Assembly (NCBI GenBank): GCA_009668225.1
Contig: WJYK01000009.1
Coordinates: 1-64,000, forward strand
DNA: 64,000 nucleotides
Direction: 5' to 3'
Origin: Enterobacteriaceae bacterium RIT693
GTDB taxonomy: Bacteria > Pseudomonadota > Gammaproteobacteria > Enterobacterales > Enterobacteriaceae
The translations under genes were made by a program, and so were the position numbers. The notes beneath the pieces are model-generated. The model did no database searches. It was not told where the DNA came from and saw only the letters and a list, made by a program, of their open reading frames with translations. This document shows, in pieces, positions 55,706-64,000 of this stretch; position 1 is the stretch's first letter; the number at the start of each line of letters is the position of its first letter.

Positions 55706-55730
55706 CACTGACAGTTTGATCGTAAAAAAC

Positions 55731-56438
55731 ATGAACAACTCTTTGGCTATGACACCGCGCGTTTTACGTGCCTTTACCCTTCTGAGCGGGGCGCTTCTGT
55801 TAAGCGGCTGCGCGCAGATAATGCACCAGCCGCTGGTGCAGGGGGCGACCACGGCGGCACCCATACCGCTGGCCGCCACGGGCCCCAGCGGTTCGTTGTT
55901 TCAAACCGGGCAGGCCATGAACTATGGCTATCAGCCGATGTTTGAGGACCGCCGCCCGCGCAACATTGGCGACACGCTGACCATTCTGCTGCAGGAGAAC
56001 GTGAGCGCCAGCAAAAGCTCGTCGGCCAGCGCCAACCGCAACGGATCGGCTGGTCTGGGGCTGGATGCCATGCCGGTAGGCGGCTGGTTGGGTAGCGGTG
56101 GCGCTGACTTTGACGCCAGCGGCAAGTCTGATTTTTCCGGCAAAGGCGGCGCGGCGGCGCGTAACACCTTCACCGGGACCATTACTGTGACGGTGAATGC
56201 GCTTTTGCCAAACGGCAACCTGCAGGTGGTGGGTGAGAAGCAAATCGCCATCAATCAGGGCACCGAGTTCATTCGTTTTTCCGGGGTGGTTAACCCCAGA
56301 ACGATCAGCGGCAGTAACACCGTCTCCTCCACGCAGGTCGCCGATGCACGTATTGAATACGTTGGCAACGGTTACATCAATGAAGCGCAGAACATGGGCT
56401 GGCTCCAGCGTCTGTTCCTGAATCTGGCACCTTTTTAA
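55731..56438 (+). CDS. flgH: FlgH, L-ring lipoprotein
   Basis: 235 residues from ATG 55731. A lipoprotein signal peptide ends at lipobox LLSGC with acylated C27. The mature part ([20 protein letters not shown]) follows enteric FlgH. The ring forms the outer-membrane bushing. The start is uncertain: ATG 55749 is possible and no clear ribosome binding site is seen for either. Confidence 0.95.
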   Translation: MNNSLAMTPRVLRAFTLLSGALLLSGCAQIMHQPLVQGATTAAPIPLAATGPSGSLFQTGQAMNYGYQPMFEDRRPRNIGDTLTILLQENVSASKSSSASANRNGSAGLGLDAMPVGGWLGSGGADFDASGKSDFSGKGGAAARNTFTGTITVTVNALLPNGNLQVVGEKQIAINQGTEFIRFSGVVNPRTISGSNTVSSTQVADARIEYVGNGYINEAQNMGWLQRLFLNLAPF

Positions 56439-56439
56439 T

Positions 56440-57561
56440 ATGACTTTTAGAAAAGAATTTATTCTGTTTTTCCTCAGCATCGCGCTCTACGCCATGATGC
56501 TGCCGAAAGTGAGCCATGCGGAGCGCATTCGCGACCTGACTACCGTACAGGGCGTGCGCGGTAACTCGCTGATGGGCTATGGCCTGGTGGTGGGGCTGGA
56601 CGGTACCGGTGACCAGACGATGCAGGCGCCGTTTACCGGACAGAGCCTGAGCAATATGCTGTCGCAGCTTGGTATCGCCGTGCCGCAGGGCACCAATATG
56701 CAGCTGAAAAACATCGCGGCGGTGATGGTAACCGCTGAGCTGCCGCCGTTTGCCCGCTCCGGGGACAAAATCGACATTGTGGTCTCCTCGCTTGGCAACG
56801 CGAAGAGCCTGCGCGGCGGTACGCTGCTGATGACGCCGCTTAAGGGCGTGGATAACCAGGTCTACGCGCTCGCTCAGGGCAACGTGCTGATTTCTGGTGC
56901 GGGCGCGCAGGCCGGCGGCAGCCGGGTGCAGGTGAACCAGCTTAACGGCGGACGCATCGGCGGTGGCGCAACGGTTGAGCGTGAGGTCCCGAATGATTTT
57001 GCCAGCCAGAGTGTGATGCGTTTGCAGCTCAACGAAAGTGATTTTTCGCTGGCGCAGCAGATTAGCGATGCCATCAACAGCCGCTACAGCGGCGGGGCGG
57101 CAGTACCGGAGGATGCCCGTACGGTACGCCTGTTTGCCCCGGCAGACGGTCCCTCACGCGTGCGCTTCCTGGCCAATGTTCAGGACATCCCGCTTAGCGT
57201 AAACGTGCAGGATGCAAAAGTGGTAGTGAATTCCCGCACCGGGTCGGTGGTCATCAACCGCCACGTTTCGCTGGACAGCTGCGCGGTAGCGCACGGCTCG
57301 CTGACCGTAGAAGTCACGCAGAATAACGTTATCAGCCAGCCCGATACGCCTTTCGGCGGCGGCGAAACCGTGGTGGTTCCGCAGACGGATATTTCGGTAC
57401 GCGACCGTGGCGGCTCGCTGCAGCAGGTGCGCGGTAGCGCGGACCTCAACAACGTGGTGCATGCGCTGAATAACCTTGGCGCGACCCCGAACGAGCTGAT
57501 GTCAATTTTGCAGGCGATGAAAAGCGCGGGCTGCCTGCGGGCGAAGCTGGAGACCAACTGA
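56440..57561 (+). CDS. flgI: FlgI, P-ring protein
   Basis: 373 residues. Signal peptide cleaved after SHA (about residue 27), mature start [20 protein letters not shown]. Assembles around the rod in the peptidoglycan with help from FlgA. Begins one base after the flgH stop. Confidence 0.98.
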   Translation: MTFRKEFILFFLSIALYAMMLPKVSHAERIRDLTTVQGVRGNSLMGYGLVVGLDGTGDQTMQAPFTGQSLSNMLSQLGIAVPQGTNMQLKNIAAVMVTAELPPFARSGDKIDIVVSSLGNAKSLRGGTLLMTPLKGVDNQVYALAQGNVLISGAGAQAGGSRVQVNQLNGGRIGGGATVEREVPNDFASQSVMRLQLNESDFSLAQQISDAINSRYSGGAAVPEDARTVRLFAPADGPSRVRFLANVQDIPLSVNVQDAKVVVNSRTGSVVINRHVSLDSCAVAHGSLTVEVTQNNVISQPDTPFGGGETVVVPQTDISVRDRGGSLQQVRGSADLNNVVHALNNLGATPNELMSILQAMKSAGCLRAKLETN

Positions 57562-58502
57562 TGGGCGCGTTCGATAAGATGAGCAGCGCAGCGTTTGATG
57601 TTCGCTCGTTGGAGACACTGAAACGCGATGCCACCCAGAATTCGCCCCACGCTCTCAAACAGGCGGCGCAGCAACTGGAAGGTATCTTCGTGCAGATGAT
57701 GGTTAAAAGCATGCGCGACGCCAGCTTCAAGGACGGGCTGTTCGACAGCCAGGCGTCGGAAATGTACACCTCAATGTACGATCAGCAGATCTCCCAGGAG
57801 TTTGCCCAAAAAGGGCAGCTGGGGTTTGCGGAGATGATCGTCAGGCAAATGGGCGGAGAGGCGGCTGACACCGGGGGATCGATTTCCGCGCCGGGAGCGT
57901 CACCTTACGCCTTAGCGGGCGCTTACAGCGCTCCGCCCACGGGGTTTAGCGAGCCGAAGCCCGGCCCTCCGGAGGTCAGCACGGCACCGGTGGTCGGCGA
58001 CCGTTCCAGCCCGTTTATTACCCGTATGCTGCGCCCTGCGCTGCAGGCCGCTCAGCAAAGCGGCATTCACCCACACTTGATTCTGGCGCAGGCGGCGCTG
58101 GAATCCGGCTGGGGTAAGCGGGAGATTCTTACCGGCGAGGGGAAACCCAGCCACAACCTGTTCGGCATTAAGGCTACCGGCGACTGGCAGGGCAAAACCA
58201 CCGAAATCACCACCACCGAGTTTATCAACGGCGAGAAACGCAAGGTGAAGGCGGCATTCAGGGTTTATGACTCCTACGGTGAGGCGCTGGCCGACTATAC
58301 CCGCCTGCTAAAAAACAACCCTCGTTACCAGCACGTAGTGAAATCGGCCTCCCCTGAGCAGGGCGCTCACGCTTTGCAGGCCGGCGGCTACGCGACCGAT
58401 CCCGCGTATGCGAAGAAGCTCATCACCATCATTCAGAAGGTGAAGGGCAATATTCAGCAGAGCGTGCAGGCATACCAGACCGATCTGACAAAAATATTTT
58501 AG
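57561..58502 (+). CDS. flgJ: FlgJ, rod cap with muramidase domain
   Basis: 313 residues. N-terminal rod-cap half (EGIFVQMMVKSMRDASF), a Pro/Ser-rich linker (about 95-150), and a C-terminal glucosaminidase domain with the catalytic Glu in QAALESGWGKREI. It opens peptidoglycan for the rod. The dual-domain form is the enteric type. Confidence 0.97.
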   Translation: MGAFDKMSSAAFDVRSLETLKRDATQNSPHALKQAAQQLEGIFVQMMVKSMRDASFKDGLFDSQASEMYTSMYDQQISQEFAQKGQLGFAEMIVRQMGGEAADTGGSISAPGASPYALAGAYSAPPTGFSEPKPGPPEVSTAPVVGDRSSPFITRMLRPALQAAQQSGIHPHLILAQAALESGWGKREILTGEGKPSHNLFGIKATGDWQGKTTEITTTEFINGEKRKVKAAFRVYDSYGEALADYTRLLKNNPRYQHVVKSASPEQGAHALQAGGYATDPAYAKKLITIIQKVKGNIQQSVQAYQTDLTKIF

Positions 58503-58524
58503 TGAATTTTTTAACCACCGATGA
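58498..58524 (+). promoter_or_regulatory. Candidate sigma-28 promoter of flgKL
   Basis: TTTAGTGA (58498-58505), 11 bases, ACCGATGA (58517-58524), 71 bases upstream of flgK. Spacing fits sigma-28 and the sequence resembles the flgM candidate. flgKL has a class 3 promoter in E. coli as well. Confidence 0.5.
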
Positions 58525-58594
58525 AGTAACCAGAAGGCTTTATTCTCCTGCCCGGAAAGGCCGGCCAGGATTTCACACTATGCGTTGGTAAATT

Positions 58595-60232
58595 ATGAAC
58601 CTGTACAATTTAGCAAAATCGGGCCTGACATCGGCGCAGGCGGCAATAAATGTGATTGGTGGCAACCTGAGCAACGGTATGACGCCGGGCTACAGCCGCC
58701 GCGATATCATTCTGAGAGAGGCCGGGGGGCTGGTAACCAACAACGGTTTTTATGGCTACGGCGTACAGGTGAACGGCGTTCAGCGCGGCTACGACGCGTT
58801 TATCAATAACCAACTGCGCGGCACATCGACCACGCTTGCGGGGATGAGCAGCCGCTATGAGCTGTTCAGCGAAATTGACAACATGCTGGGCGACAGCGAG
58901 TCGAACCCGTCGGTTTCCCTGAACGGCTTCTTCAGCGCCTTAAAAGGGCTTAGCGACGACCCAAGCGCGCCGTCTGCGCGCCAGGCCGCCTACAACAAAC
59001 TTAGCTCTCTGACTAATCAGTTTAATACCAGCAGCAAGCGCCTGACAGGGCTTGAAAAGAGCACAAACCTCAAGATTGAACAGAGCGTGGCTGACATCAA
59101 CAGCAGTACCGAGCAGCTGGCGCGACTGAACATGCAGATCGAGAAAATCAGCGCGCAGGGCGGTACACCGCCTTTAGATTTGCTGGATACCCGCGATGCA
59201 CTGGTCGGGAAATTGAGCGGCCAGATCGGCATTCGGGTGAGTGAAAATATTGAAACCGGACGCATGGATGTGACGCTGGCTGACGGTCGCCCGTTGGTTA
59301 GCGGCGACCGGGCGTACAAAATGGAAGCCTCGGTTTCCCCGTCCGACCCTAACCAGACCATCGTGTCTTACGTTGACGCCAGCGGCAATGCCACGCCGTT
59401 AAACGAAGATCGTATCACCGGCGGTACGCTGGGCGGGCTGTTTAAGTTCCGTAACGAAGACCTGGTGGACGCGCGCAACGACGTTAACCAGATTGCGTTG
59501 CAAATGGCCGCCCGCTTTAACGAGGTTAACCAGAAAGGTTTCGATCAGAATGGCAATCCCGGCGGCGATTTGTTCAAAATTCCAGACCCTCAGGCTATTG
59601 CCAACCGCAATAACGCCGGTGATGGCAGTTTATCGCCTCGTTTCAGCGGTCAGTATTCCAACGTGAAAGCCCAAGACTACACCATCAGCTTTAACGGCAA
59701 TACCTGGGAAGTCAAAGGCGCGGACGGACACGTAGTTCCCCACTCCGTTAATCCAATGGGCGAGCTGGAATTTGATGGGCTTACCGTTCGTACCAGCGGC
59801 AATCCGCAGGCGGGTGACAGCTTCAAAATGAACCCGACCGCGGGTGTGGCGGAGGGGCTAAGCACCGTGATTACCAGCGGTGAGGCGATTGCGGCATCCG
59901 ACAGTAATGACCCGACCGAAGAAAAGAACAATAAAAACCTGCTGCTGCTGCTGGATATTCAGAATGAGAAGCTTGTTGGCAACGCGACGCTCACCGAGGC
60001 CTATTCTACGCTGGTCAGCCGCGTGGGTTCATCAATGAATGCGCTGCAGGTCGATTTTGAGGCAACCAGCGCGGTGCACAAAGAACTGGAGTTTAAGTGG
60101 CAGGCAACCGCGGGCGTTGACCTTAACGAAGAGGTGATGAACCTGCAGATGTTTAGCAACTACTACAACGCAAATGCTCAAATTATAGAGGTGGCAAACA
60201 CAATGTTCGACACCCTTCTGTCACTTCGATAA
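58595..60232 (+). CDS. flgK: FlgK, hook-filament junction protein 1
   Basis: 545 residues. N-terminal motif (NVIGGNLSNGMTPGYSRRDI) and C-terminal motif (DLNEEVMNLQMFSNYYNANA) characteristic of FlgK. Joins hook to filament with FlgL; exported with FlgN. Confidence 0.98.
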   Translation: MNLYNLAKSGLTSAQAAINVIGGNLSNGMTPGYSRRDIILREAGGLVTNNGFYGYGVQVNGVQRGYDAFINNQLRGTSTTLAGMSSRYELFSEIDNMLGDSESNPSVSLNGFFSALKGLSDDPSAPSARQAAYNKLSSLTNQFNTSSKRLTGLEKSTNLKIEQSVADINSSTEQLARLNMQIEKISAQGGTPPLDLLDTRDALVGKLSGQIGIRVSENIETGRMDVTLADGRPLVSGDRAYKMEASVSPSDPNQTIVSYVDASGNATPLNEDRITGGTLGGLFKFRNEDLVDARNDVNQIALQMAARFNEVNQKGFDQNGNPGGDLFKIPDPQAIANRNNAGDGSLSPRFSGQYSNVKAQDYTISFNGNTWEVKGADGHVVPHSVNPMGELEFDGLTVRTSGNPQAGDSFKMNPTAGVAEGLSTVITSGEAIAASDSNDPTEEKNNKNLLLLLDIQNEKLVGNATLTEAYSTLVSRVGSSMNALQVDFEATSAVHKELEFKWQATAGVDLNEEVMNLQMFSNYYNANAQIIEVANTMFDTLLSLR

Positions 60233-60263
60233 GACGTCCGTGATGACGACGAGAGGATAAAAA

Positions 60264-61172
60264 ATGCGTTTAAGTACTCAATATATGTTCAAACAGAGCA
60301 TTGACAGCATGTCCCGGCGAATTGGCGAAAATAACGACGCCTACATGCGCCTGTCGGCGGGAAAAACCCTGCTCTCCGCCTCTGACAATCCGGGCGCCGC
60401 CGCCAATGCGGTGATGTATCAGGATGCGCTGGCCAAGATGGAGCTGTACGCCAGCGCCCGCTCTGCCGCCCGCGGCTCAATGGAGATGGCGGACTCCACG
60501 CTCAGCTCAATGGGCAACCTGATGACCAAAAATCTTAGCCAGAAGATTGTCGCGGCCAAGACCGAAACCATGTCGGAAGAGGATCGTAAGGCGCTGGCGA
60601 CGGAGCTGGACGGCATCCGTAAAAACCTGCTCGACCTGGCCAATAGCCGCGACGGCAGCGGGCGCCATATCTTCTCCGGTTTTAAATCCGGGACCGCGCC
60701 GTTTGACGAAAACGGCGTCTATCAGGGCGGCAACGAAGCCATTACCCAAACCGTTGCACAGGGCAACGTGATGCAAACCGGTCATCTGGGTAGCGAGATT
60801 TTCGGCAGCGCTACGGCGACCGATCTCTTTGCCGCGCTGGATCAAGCTATCACCGAACTGAACAGAGGCGGGCCGGTAGATGACGATCTTCGTGCTGCGC
60901 TTAGCGCGGCAAGCCTTGCGGTCGACGAAGGCATTAATCGTCTGGGGAAGGTTCAGGCCGAGTTGGGCACCAATCTTCAGCAGCTGATTGAGCTGGATTC
61001 AAAAGGCGACAATGAGCGTCTTGCCATTATCCAGCAGCTGCAAAGCGCCGTCGGCTCCGATTACGGGACCCAAATTGGCGTCATCACCGATTCGAAAATG
61101 GCGGAATTCTCGCTGAACGCATCGATGATGGTGTTTCAGGCAATGCAGAAAATGAATATTTTTACCCGCTAA
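60264..61172 (+). CDS. flgL: FlgL, hook-filament junction protein 3
   Basis: 302 residues (E. coli 317). MRLSTQYMFKQSIDSMSRR start and flagellin-like N- and C-terminal helices. Second junction protein, 31 bases after flgK. Confidence 0.97.
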   Translation: MRLSTQYMFKQSIDSMSRRIGENNDAYMRLSAGKTLLSASDNPGAAANAVMYQDALAKMELYASARSAARGSMEMADSTLSSMGNLMTKNLSQKIVAAKTETMSEEDRKALATELDGIRKNLLDLANSRDGSGRHIFSGFKSGTAPFDENGVYQGGNEAITQTVAQGNVMQTGHLGSEIFGSATATDLFAALDQAITELNRGGPVDDDLRAALSAASLAVDEGINRLGKVQAELGTNLQQLIELDSKGDNERLAIIQQLQSAVGSDYGTQIGVITDSKMAEFSLNASMMVFQAMQKMNIFTR

Positions 61173-61269
61173 GTCTTTAATACACGGGTAAAACGGTTTC
61201 TCTTCTATTACTCAGGACGGCTAAGGCCTGGCGATGCGTTATTTATCGTCAGGTTTTCCTATGTAAATT

Positions 61270-62910
61270 ATGTTTAAGAACCTAAAGATCTACACCGCAA
61301 TTTCGCTGGTGATCGGCAGTTTTGCCTTCGCCCTGCTGGTGACCAGCGCTTACTCCATTTATAACAGCACTTCGAATAATAAAAACTTTAACCGTATTTT
61401 AGTCGCCGGTGAAAATAATATTCAGCTGCGCGATGCCGCTTACAATATTAACTCCGCCCTGGCCCGTATTAATGCGCTGATGCTGGAGCGTAACCTTGGG
61501 CACGTGGTGACGCCGGAGATGTTTGATAATACCCGGAACATTCTGGATATGGCGCGTAAAGAGATGCGTGAATTCATGTCCACGCCGTTTAACTCTCAGG
61601 AAGGAAAGGCGGCGGCGGAGAACGCCAGCGTTGCGTTTGAAAATCTTTATAAGATAACGGCCGCTAAACTGGATGCCTTCAATAACCCAGAGGCGGGTTT
61701 CCCGGGTATTGATGACGAACTGGCGCATCGCAAGTTAGTCAGGGAAAGCATTGAGGCGTTCTCCAGCGTCACAGGGAAAAACAACGGGCTGTTTGTGGAA
61801 GAGGCGGAGCGTGACTACCGTGCAATGATTGTGTTTGGCAGCGCGGTATTTATTTTAGGGCTGATGATGCTGTTTGCCGTGCGTTACTGGCTGCGACAGA
61901 CGCTGGTGAAGCGACTGAACGAGACTACCGCCTCGCTAAAAACCATTGCCAATGGCGACCTTAGCCGCCCGGTGGCCGTGGGCGCGGAGAATGAAATTGG
62001 CGTGATGCTTAAAGAGCTGGAGCAGATGCGCGTTGCGCTGACCGCAACGGTATCCGGCATCAGCGGCGGGGTAATGACCATCCATAAAAACGCCCGTGAG
62101 ATTTCCAGCGGGAATAGCGACCTCTCTTCCCGTACCGAGCAGCAGGCTTCGGCGCTGCAGGAAACGGCGGCCAGCATGGAAGAGATTAAAACTACGGTAC
62201 GCCAAAACGCGGACAACGCCCACACCGCCCGCGGGCTGGCAGAAAGCGCCAGCACGAACGCCCGTGAAGGCGGCGAGCAGATGCAGTGCCTTGAGCAGAT
62301 CATGCAGCAAATCACCGTGAGCTCGCATCAAATAGCCGAAATCAACGGCGTCATCGACAGTATTGCTAACCAAACGAATATCCTGGCGCTTAACGCCGCG
62401 GTGGAAGCCGCGCGTGCCGGGGAGCAGGGGCGTGGTTTTGCCGTGGTGGCAGAGGAAGTTCGTAGCCTGGCCAAGCGTAGCGCCGAGGCGGCAAAAGAGA
62501 TTAATCAGCTTATCAATACCTGTGTTACCACGATGGAAAGCGGTTCCCGCCAGGTGCTGCAGACCAGCGCGGTAATGCACGGCATTGTCAGCTCGGTCTC
62601 TCAGGTGACCGAAATTATGGGCGAAATTGCCTCCGCTTCTGACGAGCAAAGCGCCGGGATTAATCAGATTTCCCAGGCCGTGAATGAAATGGATCTGGTT
62701 ACGCAGCAGAACGCGGCGATGGTCGAAGAGGCGGCCGCGGCGGCGAGTGAACTGGAAAGACAGTCCGACGTGCTGGAAAATCTAGTGGCGAAGTTTGTGC
62801 TTGATGAGTCGGCAAAGATTGCTGCAAAGCCGGGCGTTGTCGGAAGAACGGCTCGCCACTGGGCGTCTGCAAAAGCCACCGCTGATAATGACGAGTGGCA
62901 GACTTTTTAA
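61270..62910 (+). CDS. Methyl-accepting chemotaxis protein (Tar/Tsr type)
   Basis: 546 residues. Membrane helix 1 (about 10-32), a periplasmic four-helix-bundle sensor (about 33-185), helix 2 (about 186-208), HAMP, and a signalling hairpin with tip [20 protein letters not shown]. The C-terminal EWQTF is the xWxxF pentapeptide that recruits CheR and CheB. The ligand-binding residues of Tsr or Tar are not evident, so specificity is unknown. Located between flgL and fliA, where it could be class 3 regulated. Confidence 0.95.
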   Translation: MFKNLKIYTAISLVIGSFAFALLVTSAYSIYNSTSNNKNFNRILVAGENNIQLRDAAYNINSALARINALMLERNLGHVVTPEMFDNTRNILDMARKEMREFMSTPFNSQEGKAAAENASVAFENLYKITAAKLDAFNNPEAGFPGIDDELAHRKLVRESIEAFSSVTGKNNGLFVEEAERDYRAMIVFGSAVFILGLMMLFAVRYWLRQTLVKRLNETTASLKTIANGDLSRPVAVGAENEIGVMLKELEQMRVALTATVSGISGGVMTIHKNAREISSGNSDLSSRTEQQASALQETAASMEEIKTTVRQNADNAHTARGLAESASTNAREGGEQMQCLEQIMQQITVSSHQIAEINGVIDSIANQTNILALNAAVEAARAGEQGRGFAVVAEEVRSLAKRSAEAAKEINQLINTCVTTMESGSRQVLQTSAVMHGIVSSVSQVTEIMGEIASASDEQSAGINQISQAVNEMDLVTQQNAAMVEEAAAAASELERQSDVLENLVAKFVLDESAKIAAKPGVVGRTARHWASAKATADNDEWQTF

Positions 62911-63082
62911 TCGCCTGTATTACCGGTAATAATAGCGTTATTTATTGTCGTTAATAATATTAGTGAGAGCGATGAGGCCGCTGAAGTTATAGATTGCGCA
63001 TTTTTTTAGCGGCTTATTGCACTATTTGAATAGCCATTTTGCTCGGATAATTCTGGTTGGTATTGTTGGCTGGAAGAGCATC

Positions 63083-63802
63083 GTGAGTGGTATTTATACT
63101 TCCGAAGGAATTGAGGATAAAACGGGTCTGTGGTCCAGGTATAAGTATATCGTGCGCCAGGAAGCGCTTCGCCTGCAAAAACGGTTGCCGGCAAGCGTTG
63201 AGCTTGATGATTTAATTCAGGCGGGCGCATTAGGATTTTTAAGTGCCATAGACCAGTTTGACCCCAAAAAAGGCGTGTCGTTAAGCGCGTGGATTAGCCA
63301 GCGAGTGCGCTGGGCGCTAATGGATGAATTACGTGAGCGCGACTGGGTGCCCAGACGAATTCGCACCCAGGCGCGTGAAATGGCCAGAGTGATTCATAAA
63401 ATAGAGCAGGAGAAAAATGGTTCAGCGTCTGAGGCCGATATTGCTGAGCGCATGGATGTCTCGTTGAAAGAGTTTCAGCATTTACTGGCAGAAACCAACG
63501 TTAGCCAGATTTACTCTCTGGATGAGCTGCAGGAACAATATGCAGACGCCTATGAAAATATCGATGACAGTCATGAAAGGCTAAACCCACTGAATGATAC
63601 GGTGCAGGAAAATCTGCTCGATAAAATCAGCGAACATGTGGCTTATATCCCTGAGCGTGAACAAAGGATCCTGCAACTCTACTATCAGCAGGATCTGAAT
63701 ATGAAAGAAATTGGTCTGGTGTTAGGTTTGACAGAAACACGCGTAAGCCAGTTACATAGCCTGGCAATAAAACGTCTGCGTGCGCGCATGGATGATGAAT
63801 AA
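63083..63802 (+). CDS. fliA: FliA, sigma-28 factor
   Basis: 239 residues from GTG 63083, with GGAAG upstream, giving exactly the E. coli length; the frame is open to 63017 but the added residues are atypical. Regions 2 (LPASVELDDLIQAGALGFLS), 3 and 4 (PEREQRILQLYYQQDLNMKE) are intact. It transcribes late flagellar genes and is held by FlgM. fliZ does not follow within the window. Confidence 0.96.
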   Translation: MSGIYTSEGIEDKTGLWSRYKYIVRQEALRLQKRLPASVELDDLIQAGALGFLSAIDQFDPKKGVSLSAWISQRVRWALMDELRERDWVPRRIRTQAREMARVIHKIEQEKNGSASEADIAERMDVSLKEFQHLLAETNVSQIYSLDELQEQYADAYENIDDSHERLNPLNDTVQENLLDKISEHVAYIPEREQRILQLYYQQDLNMKEIGLVLGLTETRVSQLHSLAIKRLRARMDDE

Positions 63803-64000
63803 ACTATGTTTTTAAAATGTTAATTTTGTTTTTGAAATTAACCTATAGAAAATAACAAAGGCAAATGTCTGAAACACCAGCAGAGTTAACATTATTTCTG
63901 CCGATTGCTTTAATATTAAATTATTGACATTTAAGAACATTTAACTTTCGTTAATATTGATTTTAATCAATGAGATAGGTGGTTTTTGTGCCGCAAGGGA
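63803..64000. promoter_or_regulatory. Right-edge AT-rich region with perfect FNR-type box
   Basis: 198 AT-rich bases after fliA without a gene. TTGAT-TTTA-ATCAA (63957-63970) matches the FNR consensus TTGAT-N4-ATCAA exactly. TTGACA at about 63924-63929 is a possible -35 element. The regulated gene would start beyond the window. Confidence 0.6.

Overview
The window comes from an enterobacterium (order Enterobacterales, most like Enterobacteriaceae). Three things point there: the enteric type of flagellar gene set (flhE, flgM/flgN, cheZ, and a FliA of 239 codons), close resemblance of many products to E. coli and Salmonella proteins, and a MarT/FidL-like gene pair. I cannot name genus or species. 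No tRNA, rRNA, CRISPR array or insertion sequence was found.

Left part (1-19.8 kb). This is a mosaic of accessory and metabolic genes. A 5'-truncated gene encodes a secreted protein with a lysozyme-like region and a C-terminal chitin-binding module. It is followed by an OlsF-like bifunctional acyltransferase, a POT peptide transporter with an attenuator-like leader, and a ClC-type channel. Then comes a run of efflux and stress modules, most with a local regulator: MFS/LysR, an HxlR-EmrA-EmrB type tripartite pump, SDR/TetR/epimerase, and a TetA-like MFS/TetR pair. Candidate operators are visible for each regulator. Between the lysR gene and the emrB-like gene (9764-10476) lies a protein-free stretch that folds into a coherent set of nested long helices. 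It is a candidate large structured RNA or foldback element that I do not recognise, and it is the most interesting object in the window.

Right part (19.8-63.8 kb). A nearly complete flagellar regulon is packed into one block. Leftward transcription unit: fliE-cheR-cheB-cheY-cheZ-flhB-flhA-flhE. Rightward: fliFGHIJK and fliLMNOPQR. Next is a flagellin-modification segment (methyltransferase/TPR/GT41 fusion, sugar aminotransferase, acyltransferase), a MarT/FidL-like membrane regulator pair, a DoxX-family gene, fliC (leftward), fliDST, flgNMA (leftward), flgBCDEFGHIJKL, a methyl-accepting chemotaxis protein, and fliA. The block makes the export gate, basal body, hook, filament, chaperones, switch, sigma-28 and anti-sigma, plus CheR/B/Y/Z. 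It does not contain cheA, cheW, motA, motB, flhDC or fliZ, which must lie outside the window or be shared with another system. Several sigma-28-like promoters (fliD, fliC, flgM, flgK) and a perfect FNR-type palindrome at the right edge are visible.
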